NCBI GenBank assembly: GCA_945869195.1
Contig: CAMBNV010000004.1
Coordinates: forward strand, 124,001-188,000
DNA: 64,000 nt
Direction: 5' to 3'
DNA from: Gemmatimonas phototrophica
Lineage (GTDB): Bacteria; Gemmatimonadota; Gemmatimonadetes; Gemmatimonadales; Gemmatimonadaceae
In this document: one piece after another, positions 16,470 to 24,999 of the stretch
Layout of the letters: the number at the start of each line of letters is the position of its first letter
Numbering within the stretch: the first letter of the stretch is position 1
Position numbers and translations under genes: made by a program
The notes under the pieces: generated by a model
Database searches by the model: none
Told to the model about the DNA's origin: nothing
What the model saw: only the letters and a program-made list of their open reading frames with translations

Positions 16470-19400
16470 CTACTTCCCCTTCGGGGTCGCGTACTCCCCG
16501 GTCATGGGCCGCACCGGGAAACTGAAGAACTGGGCGAACCACTGCCGCCAATCGTCCATGATCTCGTAGACCGTCGGGATCACGAGCAGCGTGAGAAACG
16601 TCGAGGTGATCGTCCCACCGATAATCGCCCGCCCGAGCGGGGCCCGGAAGTCGGCCCCTTCGCCGATGCCGAGTGCCACGGGGATCATGCCGGCGATAAG
16701 TGCGAGCGTCGTCATCAGGATTGGCCGCAGGCGCACCCGCCCCGCCTCAATGATTGCTTCGCGCCGCGCCATCCCCTGCTCCTGACCCCACTTGGCGAAG
16801 TCAATGAGCAGGATTGCGTTCTTCGCGACGATGCCCATCAAGAGGATCACGCCAATCATTGACATGATGTTCAGCGTGTCCCCCGTGATCAGCAGCGCGA
16901 GCACGACTCCGATAAGCGAGAGCGGCAGCGAGATCAGGATCGCGATTGGTTCAAGGAAGGAGCCGAACTGCATCACGAGGATCAGGTACATCAGCAGAAA
17001 AGCGATGCCGAGGGCGGCCAGGATGTCACCGAACACCTGCGCCTGGTCCCTCGCCTCGCCGCCGAGCGACCAGCGAATGCCGGTGGGCACCGTCAGGAGC
17101 CCGAGCTGCCGTTGGATTTCACTGGTCACCTCGCCGAGTGAACGGCCCGAAAGATTGGCCTGCACCACGATCACTTTGTCGCGATCGAGATGCGAGATCT
17201 TGGCCGGTCCGATGCCCTGTGAGACCGTGGCGAGCTGCCCGAGCGGCATCATGGTCATGCGTCCGTTGGGGTTGCCAACAGCAATCGGAAGTCGCTCGAT
17301 GTCCTGGATGCGCGCGCGCGACTGGGGTGCGAGCCGCACCCGCACTTTTCTATTCTCGCCGGAGGGATCGATCCAGTCGCCGGCGTCGACACCAGCGAAG
17401 GCCGGACGCAGCGACTGCGCGAGCTGGCCCACCGACACGCCAAGCGTCCCCGCGAGCGAGCGGTTCAGCGTGATCTCGAGCTCGGGCTTCTGGCCCTTGG
17501 TCGAGAGGCCGACGTCGACCGCACCGGGAACGGCTTTCACCAGGATGAGCACGCTATCGGCGAACCGCTGCAGCTGCTGCGAGTCATTGCCACGCAGCTC
17601 GAGTTGCACCTGCTTGACCGCGCCGCCAAACCCCGATGTGAAGACGGCCACCGTGGCCCCACCGATCTGTTTGACCTCCTCACGCAGTGTGGCGCCGAAG
17701 TCGTCCTGACTGAAACTGCGCGTCGCCTTTGGCGTCAGTCGCACATAGACCGACGCAAGGTCCACCGCGCCGAGCGCCTCGGACGGATCCATGCCGGCGC
17801 CAGCGCCGATCGTCGTGAACGTGTACCGCACCTCGTCGTGCGCGCGCGCGAGCCGGGCAGCCTCTTCGGCCTTCAGTCGGGTGTACGCGAGGTTCGATCC
17901 CGGTGGAGTCTCCACCTGGATCGTGATCTCGGAGCGGTCGGAGATCGGCACGAAGCCGAAACCGCCGAACGTGGCCTGCAGCCAGAGTGCACCGACCATG
18001 CTCCCGGTGGCGAGCAACACCATCGTATACCGGTGATCGAGGGCCCATCCGATGACGCTTGTGTAGCGCTGCGCCATCCGGTCAAACCACGCATTGAAGA
18101 CCACGAGCTTGCGCGAGATCCAGCTGCGATGCTCGTGCGCCTCGATCTCGGGGTCGGGCCAGTAGGCCGAGAGCATGGGGTCGAGCGAGAACGAAACGAG
18201 GAGCGACACCAGTACCGCGCAGGCGATCGTGAGGGCGAACGGCTTGAACCACTGGCCCGAGATGCCGTACATGAAGGCGATCGGCACGAAGACTGCGACG
18301 ATTGAAAAGGTCGTCGCCGCGACGGCGAGCCCGATCTCGTTCGTCCCCTCGTGCGCCGCCCTGAAGTGATCTTTCCCCATCTCGACGTGGCGCACGATGT
18401 TCTCGCGCACCACGATCGCGTCGTCAATCAGGATGCCGATCGCCAGCGAGAGGCCGAGCAGCGACATCGTGTTCAGCGTGAAGCCGAATGCCCAGACGGC
18501 GATGAAACTCGCGAGCACCGAGATCGGGAGAGCGAGGCCGGTGATGACGGTCGATCGCCAGGAGTTCAGAAACAAGAACACCACGAGCACCGTCAGCAGT
18601 GCGCCTTCGATGAGCGTGCTCTGCACATTCGCCACCGAGGCGGTCACGCGCTCGCCGGCATCCTGGACCACATCGATGGTCGTGCCGACAGGGAGCGTCG
18701 GACGGAGTTCTGCGACGGCGGCGATCACTGCCTCGCTCACCGCCGTGGTCGAGTAGCCCTTGGATTTCTTGATCATGAGACCAACGGCGTCCTTTCCGTT
18801 GTAAATCGCCGCGGTGCGGGGCTCCGCCGTTCCGTCGCGGGCCGAGGCGACTTCACCGAGCCGGATGGCGCGCCCCCCCCGCTCGGCCACGATCAGGCGG
18901 AGGAAGTCCTCAGGCGTGTCGAGCTTTCCCTTGAGCCGGATCGCCCGCTCATCGATCGCGCCGTTCAACCGACCGACGGGCACCGCGAGGTTCTGCACTT
19001 GGAGCGCGCCAACGATCTGCGCGACCGTGATACCCGCCGCTTCCATGGCGTCGGCTCGGATCTCCACGGTCAGTTCACGCTCGATACCGCCCACGACGTT
19101 CGCTTCGGCCACGCCGGGAATTCCGCGCAGTGCGCGCGTGATTCCAGGGTCGGCGATGCGGCTGAGCGCGGCGGCCGAGAGTACCGTCGAGTTGAGCGAG
19201 AGTTGAACGATCGGCTGGTCGGCGGGATCGAAACGCGTCAGCACCGGCTCCTTCATCTCGATCGGCAGGTCCGACCGAATGGAGCTGATCTTATCACGAA
19301 TGTCCTGCGACGCCTGCTGCAGGTCCTTCTCGAACACGAAGAAGACCGTCACGTTGGCGAAGCCGTCCTGCGCCGCGCCAGAGATGCGCTCAACGCCGGA

Positions 19401-19622
19401 GATCCCACTGACGGCCTCCTCGACGCGGTCGAGCACCTCGCGCTCTACCACGTCGGGCGACGCACCCGGGTACGGAATCGCGACGTTGATAATCGGCTGC
19501 TGCACGTCGGGGAACTCGTCGGTCTCGAGCTGCCAGAGGGAGAAGAGACCGAACACGACCAGGGCCACCATGGAGACGATGGTGACCAACGGACGCTTGA
19601 TGGCAAAATCAGAGATGAGCAT
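16470..19622 (-). CDS. RND efflux pump inner-membrane permease (HAE1 family)
   Basis: 1050 residues, full length for AcrB/MexB-type pumps, which use the proton gradient to export drugs or other hydrophobic compounds across both membranes. N-terminal [20 protein letters not shown] is the first membrane helix. The proton-relay Asp pair is in [14 protein letters not shown] (TM4). The twelve-helix, two-periplasmic-loop layout is clear. It is the last gene of the operon after the fused regulator-channel and the adaptor. Substrate unknown. Confidence 0.95.
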   Translation of the reverse strand: MLISDFAIKRPLVTIVSMVALVVFGLFSLWQLETDEFPDVQQPIINVAIPYPGASPDVVEREVLDRVEEAVSGISGVERISGAAQDGFANVTVFFVFEKDLQQASQDIRDKISSIRSDLPIEMKEPVLTRFDPADQPIVQLSLNSTVLSAAALSRIADPGITRALRGIPGVAEANVVGGIERELTVEIRADAMEAAGITVAQIVGALQVQNLAVPVGRLNGAIDERAIRLKGKLDTPEDFLRLIVAERGGRAIRLGEVASARDGTAEPRTAAIYNGKDAVGLMIKKSKGYSTTAVSEAVIAAVAELRPTLPVGTTIDVVQDAGERVTASVANVQSTLIEGALLTVLVVFLFLNSWRSTVITGLALPISVLASFIAVWAFGFTLNTMSLLGLSLAIGILIDDAIVVRENIVRHVEMGKDHFRAAHEGTNEIGLAVAATTFSIVAVFVPIAFMYGISGQWFKPFALTIACAVLVSLLVSFSLDPMLSAYWPDPEIEAHEHRSWISRKLVVFNAWFDRMAQRYTSVIGWALDHRYTMVLLATGSMVGALWLQATFGGFGFVPISDRSEITIQVETPPGSNLAYTRLKAEEAARLARAHDEVRYTFTTIGAGAGMDPSEALGAVDLASVYVRLTPKATRSFSQDDFGATLREEVKQIGGATVAVFTSGFGGAVKQVQLELRGNDSQQLQRFADSVLILVKAVPGAVDVGLSTKGQKPELEITLNRSLAGTLGVSVGQLAQSLRPAFAGVDAGDWIDPSGENRKVRVRLAPQSRARIQDIERLPIAVGNPNGRMTMMPLGQLATVSQGIGPAKISHLDRDKVIVVQANLSGRSLGEVTSEIQRQLGLLTVPTGIRWSLGGEARDQAQVFGDILAALGIAFLLMYLILVMQFGSFLEPIAILISLPLSLIGVVLALLITGDTLNIMSMIGVILLMGIVAKNAILLIDFAKWGQEQGMARREAIIEAGRVRLRPILMTTLALIAGMIPVALGIGEGADFRAPLGRAIIGGTITSTFLTLLVIPTVYEIMDDWRQWFAQFFSFPVRPMTGEYATPKGK

Positions 19623-19668
19623 GGCGGAGAAGAGAGAAGACGGAGGGACAGTGATCGGCGGCAGTCGA

Positions 19669-20781
19669 CTACGGTGTGCGCGGCCGACTGTCGGTCGGCG
19701 CCGTCACCTTTAACGGCACATTGGGCCTGATCCCGAGCGCGGGCCCGATCAGCAGTGTGTCGCCGGGAACGACGCCCGACCGAATCTCCACCCGCTCCTG
19801 CGCTTCGTCTTTCGCGCCGAGCGTGACGTCGACCTTCTCCGTCCGACCGTTCTTCAGACGCAGCACTGACGGTAGGAGTCCCCGATTGTCTATCGCCAGT
19901 TCTGGCACGGTGAGCGTCTCACGCGAGTCGCTCGCGACGCGACCCTCGGCGAACAGGCCGGCGACGAGCTGATTCCCATTGTTTGGAATGCGTACGAAGA
20001 GGCGTACCTGACGCGTCTGCGGATCGGCCGAGGGATTGATGCTCGAGATCGTCCCCGCAAACGTCCGGCCAGGATACCCCGTCACCGAGAAGCGCACCGG
20101 CGCACCGACGCGCACCTGCGCCAACTGCTCGGCCGGCACCGCGGCCTCGAGTCGCATCGTCGCCGGATCCACGATGTTGAACAGCGGCGAACCCGGAGCG
20201 ACGACGTCGCCCGGATTCACAAAGCGCTCGCTCACCACGCCGGCATAGGGCGCGAGTACGTTCGTCGCGTCGAGCTGCTTCTGCGCCGAGGCAAGTCGGG
20301 CACGCGCGTCATCGAGCAGAGAGCGCGCGCCAAGATCACCACGGCGGGCATTCTCCACCTCACGATCACTGATCGCGCCCACCTGCACGAGCTTCTCGGA
20401 ACGTTCGAGATCGCGCTGCGCGATGTCGGCGGCGGTCTGCGCAGCGGTAAGACCCGAGCGCGCCGAAAGTGCGGCGTCGTTGATCGCGCGGTCATCAATC
20501 TTGGCCAGCGAGGTCCCCTCCGCCACCTGCGCGCCGGGATCATGGAAGACCTGCACGACGGAGCCGGGGACTTGGGCACGGATCTGCGCCGTTCGCTCGG
20601 CCACAAGCGACCCCGAAAGGATTGGTCCAGTGGAAAGGATCGTGGTCGCGGCGACGGTCATCGCCTCTGGGCCCACCAGTACCGTCACCTCCGACGGCGC
20701 CTCGTTTGTCGCGGTCGATTTGCCGCAGGCCGCGAGAAGAATGGGGAGCGCGGCCGCGAGGCCAATGGCACGACGGAACAT
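19669..20781 (-). CDS. RND efflux periplasmic adaptor (membrane fusion) lipoprotein
   Basis: 370 residues. The ATG at 20781 is preferred to an in-frame start at 20817 because GAGGAAG lies 6 bases before it and it begins a clean lipoprotein signal (FRRAIGLAAALPILLAAC). Order: barrel-sandwich/lipoyl half (VPGSVVQVFHDPGAQV), alpha-helical hairpin (~95-165), second lipoyl half (NVLAPYAGVVSERFVNPGDVV) and beta-barrel domain. It bridges the permease and the TolC-like channel. It is encoded between them. Confidence 0.93.
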   Translation of the reverse strand: MFRRAIGLAAALPILLAACGKSTATNEAPSEVTVLVGPEAMTVAATTILSTGPILSGSLVAERTAQIRAQVPGSVVQVFHDPGAQVAEGTSLAKIDDRAINDAALSARSGLTAAQTAADIAQRDLERSEKLVQVGAISDREVENARRGDLGARSLLDDARARLASAQKQLDATNVLAPYAGVVSERFVNPGDVVAPGSPLFNIVDPATMRLEAAVPAEQLAQVRVGAPVRFSVTGYPGRTFAGTISSINPSADPQTRQVRLFVRIPNNGNQLVAGLFAEGRVASDSRETLTVPELAIDNRGLLPSVLRLKNGRTEKVDVTLGAKDEAQERVEIRSGVVPGDTLLIGPALGIRPNVPLKVTAPTDSRPRTP

Positions 20782-20819
20782 CTGGGACTTCCTCAGGTTG
20801 ATGAGCGAGACGGTCATAG

Positions 20820-22829
20820 TCAGCGTCCCCCGGTGACGAGGGGGAGATCTTTCAGGAGTGCGAGTCGGAGCTTCGCGAGTTCGAGGTCGCGCGCCGCCTG
20901 CACCCGCTGCAGGCGCGCCTGCACGAGCTGCATGCGGACCTCGGTGAGTTCGAGCTGCGTGGAGATCCCCTCTTGGAAGCGTACTTCGGCGATGCGGTAC
21001 GCCTGCGCTGCCTGGGAGTCGGTGCCGACCGACGCGAGGTAGCTGGCCTGCGCCTGCTCGAGCGCCGAGAGCGCGAGCAGCGCGTCGAGTGACGCGCCCT
21101 CGCGTGTCTGCTGCAGGCGCAGCTGCGCCTCCGTCAGGTTCGCTTCGGCGACCATCCGGTCACCGCGGAGCCGCCCACCGGTGAGCACCGGAAACGAGAG
21201 TCCGAGCGAGACATTCCAATTGGGAAAGTAGAGGTCGAGCGCGGACGGGAGAAACGTCCCCTCCGTTGGATAGGCGAACCGCTGATACGTGCTGGAAAGC
21301 TGTACCGACGGCAGGCGCGCGTTTTGCGCCGCTCTGAGCGCCTGCTCCGACGCGCCCACCTGCGCCTGGGCCTGCCGGACCGTCGCGCGCGCCGCGACCG
21401 TTGTGTCGGGGGTGATGGTGCGGTCGTCGGCGAGCGTTATCGGGCCGGTGATTTCAGAGACCGTCGCGGCGGCGTCGCGGATTGGCGTGGTGAGCTCCAG
21501 CGGCGTTGCGAGCGGCAGGTCGAGTAGCTGTTTTAGGCGCAAATACGCCGTCGTGCGCGCGCCACGCGCCTGAATCACCAGAGGCTTCTGGTTGTCGCGC
21601 GTCACGCGAGCGCGCAACAGGTCAAACTCGGCGGCGGCACCGACGGCTCGCGCTACCTGCGTCTGCTCGAGCGTACGGGTCGTCAGCACAAGCGAGCTTT
21701 CGGCAATCGCAAGGAACTGGTCGGCGGCGACGGCATCGAAGTAGGCCTGGGCGGCCTCGAGTACCGCCTGCGCCTGGGACGAGGTGTAGGCGATATCGGC
21801 AGCGGTGCGTGCGGCGTTGGCACCGGCACGCTGCGCCGGAAGGCGCCCGGCCGTATAGAGATTCTGCGTCGCGCTGAGGGTGACCGAAAAGGTGTTGGGT
21901 GCCGCAAAGATGCGCGCCAGCGGCGAATCCTCGAAACCGCCGCCCGCAGAGCCACTGCTGTCGGACGGCCCGGCAAAGCGAGTCGAGATAGCCTCGAACT
22001 GGCTCTCGAGCGCACGCTGATACCCCGCGCTGCCGTTGATCTGTGGCAGCCGCTGCGAGTTGGCCTGTACCTGCTGGCCGCGCGCGCGCGTCACTCCGGC
22101 CCCGGCAATCGCGACTGCCTCGCTCTTTCGTTCGGCGATCCGCAGGGCCTCGGCAAGAGAGAGTGTCCCACTGGGTGCGCCCGCGAGATTGCCGGTGGGC
22201 TGCTGGGCGACGGCACGCACGGGCAGCAGCACCGGCAGCAGCGCGAGCAGGAGTAGCGCGACGGTAGCACCGAGGGAGCGAAGAAAGAGTCGCACGTATT
22301 TAGCGGGGGCTTGGTCGAGAGGAGGAAACATTTCTGGCATGAGGGCGCGCCCCATAGCGTCGGCAAAGAGCGTGCCCTTGAGCATGGCGGCGGCGGTGGT
22401 ATCGACGGCGGACGGGATGAAGCCGTGCTGGGCGAGGCGTTCGACGTACCCCGTCAGATCCTTGAAGGACTGCATGGGGTGCTCCGTAGTGGGCTCGGCA
22501 CACTCTGGTCGTTCGTGCATCTCGGCCATCGAGGTGAGGAGCATGCCACGGGCCTCGAGCAGGAACGCATGGTCGGCCTCCACCCAGGTGGTGAGTTCGG
22601 CAATCGGGTCGACTGGAACATCGGGGAGCGGTGCGGCGGCGGGGACGCGCGAGCGCGCGCGTACCGCCGCCGCGATGAGTTCGCGCTTGGAACGAAACAG
22701 GCGAAAGAGTGTGACTTCGTTTACCCCCGCCGCCTCAGCAATCCGGCGCGTGGTCGCGCCACGAAACCCCGACGCGGAGTAGAGGCGTGCGGCGGCCTCG
22801 AGGAGTTGTGTGCGAGCTGGACAAGTCAT
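20820..22829 (-). CDS. TetR-type regulator fused in frame to a TolC-like outer-membrane channel
   Basis: One uninterrupted frame of 669 residues from the ATG at 22829. Residues ~1-185 are a TetR family regulator: the helix-turn-helix reads TTRRIAEAAGVNEVTLFRLF and the ligand domain ends with the family-typical KYVRLFLRSLGA. This runs without a stop into a hydrophobic segment (ATVALLLLALLPVLLPVRAVA) that looks like the core and AxA cleavage site of a signal peptide. The remaining ~460 residues are an outer-membrane efflux protein with the two coiled-coil repeats of TolC. No ribosome binding site is seen before the only candidate internal starts (GTG near 22295, ATG near 22331). Export and cleavage would leave the regulator inside; alternatively a sequencing error hides a stop. 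Confidence 0.85.
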   Translation of the reverse strand: MTCPARTQLLEAAARLYSASGFRGATTRRIAEAAGVNEVTLFRLFRSKRELIAAAVRARSRVPAAAPLPDVPVDPIAELTTWVEADHAFLLEARGMLLTSMAEMHERPECAEPTTEHPMQSFKDLTGYVERLAQHGFIPSAVDTTAAAMLKGTLFADAMGRALMPEMFPPLDQAPAKYVRLFLRSLGATVALLLLALLPVLLPVRAVAQQPTGNLAGAPSGTLSLAEALRIAERKSEAVAIAGAGVTRARGQQVQANSQRLPQINGSAGYQRALESQFEAISTRFAGPSDSSGSAGGGFEDSPLARIFAAPNTFSVTLSATQNLYTAGRLPAQRAGANAARTAADIAYTSSQAQAVLEAAQAYFDAVAADQFLAIAESSLVLTTRTLEQTQVARAVGAAAEFDLLRARVTRDNQKPLVIQARGARTTAYLRLKQLLDLPLATPLELTTPIRDAAATVSEITGPITLADDRTITPDTTVAARATVRQAQAQVGASEQALRAAQNARLPSVQLSSTYQRFAYPTEGTFLPSALDLYFPNWNVSLGLSFPVLTGGRLRGDRMVAEANLTEAQLRLQQTREGASLDALLALSALEQAQASYLASVGTDSQAAQAYRIAEVRFQEGISTQLELTEVRMQLVQARLQRVQAARDLELAKLRLALLKDLPLVTGGR

Positions 22830-22839
22830 TTTTGACTTA

Positions 22840-22853
22840 GTGAAATATTTCAC
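22840..22853. promoter_or_regulatory. perfect palindrome, candidate TetR operator
   Basis: GTGAAATATTTCAC is a perfect 14-base inverted repeat starting 11 bases upstream of the fused tetR-tolC start codon. TetR repressors commonly bind such sites in their own promoters, so autoregulation of the efflux operon is inferred. Confidence 0.55.
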
Positions 22854-22864
22854 AACGCAAGCGG

Positions 22865-22881
22865 CCACTTACATATAGTGG
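22865..22881. promoter_or_regulatory. second inverted repeat in the efflux promoter
   Basis: CCACT and AGTGG arms separated by TACATAT. AT-rich compared with its surroundings, it lies between the perfect palindrome and the divergent msrB side and could be a promoter core or second operator. The rest of the ~250-base gap up to msrB holds no gene I can support. Confidence 0.35.
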
Positions 22882-23134
22882 AAAGAAAACGGTCGCTTAC
22901 GCGATTTACAAGGGGGGTTTTCCCGAACCTCACCATTTTTCTCCTCCCCGAGGCGGTGACGGTCCTAGGTATATTCGGATTGTGTTCGGTATTAGTACCG
23001 CAGTGGCCCTCTGGTCTCCGGCGATCGCCCCACGGGGATGCGAAACACTCACTCCGCGTATTCGTTTCCACTGTCTGTCGGCGCTGTGCCGCACCTGCGC
23101 CCGCTAACCGCACTCTCCCCTCCCGCTCCCCGCC

Positions 23135-23605
23135 ATGCCCACGCAGAAGCCCACCGACCCTACCCTCGCCGCGAAACTCTCGCCGATGCAGTTCCAGGTC
23201 ACGCAGTGCAGCGCGACCGAACCGCCGTTTCGCAACGAGTTCTGGGATCATCACGAGTCCGGTCTCTATGTCGACATCGTCTCGGGCGAACCACTCTTCT
23301 CCTCGCTCCACAAGTTCGATTCGGGCACCGGATGGCCCTCGTTCACACAACCCGCGGTGCCGAAAAACGTCGCCGAGGTGCGTGACGTCTCGCACTTCAT
23401 GGTGCGCACCGAGGTGCGGTCGGTCGGCGGCGATTCACACCTCGGGCACCTCTTCGATGACGGCCCTGGTCCGACCGGGATGCGCTATTGCATCAACTCG
23501 GCCTCGCTGCGTTTTATCCCGACCCAGGAGCTCGCGGCGGAGGGCTACGAGAAGTTTGTCCCGCTGTTCGAGGATCAGGCGCGCCGGAACGCGGAGGGGA
23601 AATGA
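23135..23605 (+). CDS. msrB: peptide-methionine (R)-S-oxide reductase
   Basis: 156 residues. Repairs methionine-R-sulfoxide in proteins. Motifs: GTGWPSF, SHLGHLF and the catalytic Cys in RYCINSASL. The two CxxC zinc motifs of many MsrBs are absent, so this is the zinc-free type. It overlaps msrA by 4 bases (ATGA), giving a coupled pair that covers both sulfoxide stereoisomers. Confidence 0.95.
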   Translation: MPTQKPTDPTLAAKLSPMQFQVTQCSATEPPFRNEFWDHHESGLYVDIVSGEPLFSSLHKFDSGTGWPSFTQPAVPKNVAEVRDVSHFMVRTEVRSVGGDSHLGHLFDDGPGPTGMRYCINSASLRFIPTQELAAEGYEKFVPLFEDQARRNAEGK

Positions 23606-24132
23606 ACGACGTCGCGACCCTCGGCGGAGGCTGCTTCTGGTGCCTCGAGGCGGTCTACCTCGAACTACGGGGCGTGCAGGGCGTGAAGAGCGGCTACGCC
23701 GGCGGACACGTCACCAACCCCACCTATGAGCACGTCTGCGGCAAGAAGACCGGTCACGCCGAGGTGGTCCAGGTGACGTTTGACGCGAGCGCGATTACGT
23801 ACGCCGAGCTGCTCGAGGTCTTCTTCACGATTCATGACCCGACCACGCAGGACCGGCAGGGGAACGACGTCGGGCCACAGTATCGCTCGGCGATCTTCGC
23901 GCACTCAGCAGAACAGGAGCGCGTCGCGCGCGAACAGCTCGCGGCGGCACAGGCGCATTGGGACGCGCCGATCGTCACCGAGCTGCGGCCGCTCGACCAC
24001 TTCTGGCCCGCAGAGCAGTACCATGACGATTATTTCGCGCGGAATCCGGAGAATCCATACTGCGCCGTGGTCGTGGCGCCCAAAGTGTCGAAGGCGCGCA
24101 AGCGCTTCATTGACAAGCTCGCGCGCCGCTAG
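23602..24132 (+). CDS. msrA: peptide-methionine (S)-S-oxide reductase
   Basis: 176 residues starting at the ATG that overlaps the msrB stop. The catalytic Cys is in [12 protein letters not shown], followed by [16 protein letters not shown] and the conserved [16 protein letters not shown]. Reduces methionine-S-sulfoxide using thioredoxin. No signal peptide, so cytoplasmic. Confidence 0.95.
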   Translation: MNDVATLGGGCFWCLEAVYLELRGVQGVKSGYAGGHVTNPTYEHVCGKKTGHAEVVQVTFDASAITYAELLEVFFTIHDPTTQDRQGNDVGPQYRSAIFAHSAEQERVAREQLAAAQAHWDAPIVTELRPLDHFWPAEQYHDDYFARNPENPYCAVVVAPKVSKARKRFIDKLARR

Positions 24133-24165
24133 CGCGTGCAGTGGAACGAGCCGGGTCGAGCGGCG

Positions 24166-24171
24166 TAGATT
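24166..24171 (+). promoter_or_regulatory. candidate -10 element TAGATT, leaderless type
   Basis: TAGATT then 6 bases then the ATG of the regulatory-like-domain gene. No Shine-Dalgarno sequence fits in the gap, so transcription would begin at or next to the start codon. Confidence 0.5.
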
Positions 24172-24177
24172 GCTCGC

Positions 24178-24954
24178 ATGAACCGTGTTGCCTCTCTGCT
24201 GCTACTCGCGGTGGTCGCGCTCCTCGCCTCCCCCGCGCGCGCGACCGCGCAGCCCGGCGTCGTCAAGGGTATCGTCACCGATACCGGCGGGCGCCCTCTC
24301 GAGAACGTCGAGGTGCTCTCAATCAGTGCAAAGCGCAGTACGCGCTCCGGCAGGGACGGTCGCTTCACCCTCGCGCGGCTTCCGTTCGGCCAGCAGCTGA
24401 TCATGGCGCGCCTCCCGGGCTACCAGCCATCGGAACGCGTCATCCGCATGCTCGACACTGCCTCGCCAGAACTGACGTTTCGGCTGCGGCGCATGGTCCA
24501 GGCGCTCGACACGATCCGAATCGTATCGCACGACGGCTGTGCGGCCTATGACATAACGGGCTTCGAGTGCCGGCGCCGCGCAGGGATCGGCCAGTTCCGC
24601 GGTGCTGACGAACTGACGGCACTCCATTCCTATTTCTGGGCTGACATGTTCGAGGGGCTGCCAGGGCTGCGGCGCGAGAGCGCGCGCGACTCGACGATCG
24701 GTCAGGACTGGCGCGTAGCAAGTACGACTGGATGGCGCTGTCTCATGGAAGGCTGGAACGGACGACACAAGACGGCGGCGGACGAGAACATCCGACCCGA
24801 TCAGATTGTCGCGCTTGAACACTTTGACAGCTACGAGAAGGTACCGGCGGCGTACAAGCGTCTCGCCTGGCCCAATGGGCAGGACAAGCCCTGCGCGTTG
24901 GCGATGTACTGGACGCGCGACTTCGTCGAGCACGAGGCCAAGCGCCGGCGCTGA
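24178..24954 (+). CDS. secreted protein with a carboxypeptidase regulatory-like domain
   Basis: 258 residues. A signal peptide ends near ARATAQ. Residues ~27-105 form a CarboxypepD_reg-like beta-sandwich (GVVKGIVTDTGGRPLENVEV and RSGRDGRFTLARLPFG). The remaining ~150 residues, with several Cys and Trp (GWRCLMEGWNGR, KPCALAMYWTRD), match no family I know. Similar short proteins resemble the N-terminal part of TonB-dependent receptors but lack the plug and barrel. Probably periplasmic or surface. Confidence 0.65.
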   Translation: MNRVASLLLLAVVALLASPARATAQPGVVKGIVTDTGGRPLENVEVLSISAKRSTRSGRDGRFTLARLPFGQQLIMARLPGYQPSERVIRMLDTASPELTFRLRRMVQALDTIRIVSHDGCAAYDITGFECRRRAGIGQFRGADELTALHSYFWADMFEGLPGLRRESARDSTIGQDWRVASTTGWRCLMEGWNGRHKTAADENIRPDQIVALEHFDSYEKVPAAYKRLAWPNGQDKPCALAMYWTRDFVEHEAKRRR

Positions 24955-24986
24955 CGGTGACGCCCGTGCCGTCGGTGGCCCTGCAC

Positions 24987-24992
24987 TAGATT
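24987..24992 (+). promoter_or_regulatory. candidate -10 element TAGATT, leaderless type
   Basis: TAGATT then 7 bases then the ATG of the fused MFS/spermidine-synthase-like gene. No ribosome binding site in between. Confidence 0.5.
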
Positions 24993-24999
24993 CGCCCTC

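Noticed and set aside
18351-19730. 459-codon plus-strand frame opposite the RND permease
   Set aside because: Antisense shadow of a clear permease gene; composition (His/Arg/Asp-rich) is typical of reverse frames.
22988-23001. Hairpin CGGTA-TTAG-TACCG upstream of msrB, considered as a riboswitch or attenuator
   Set aside because: Too short, with no T-run and no recognisable aptamer.
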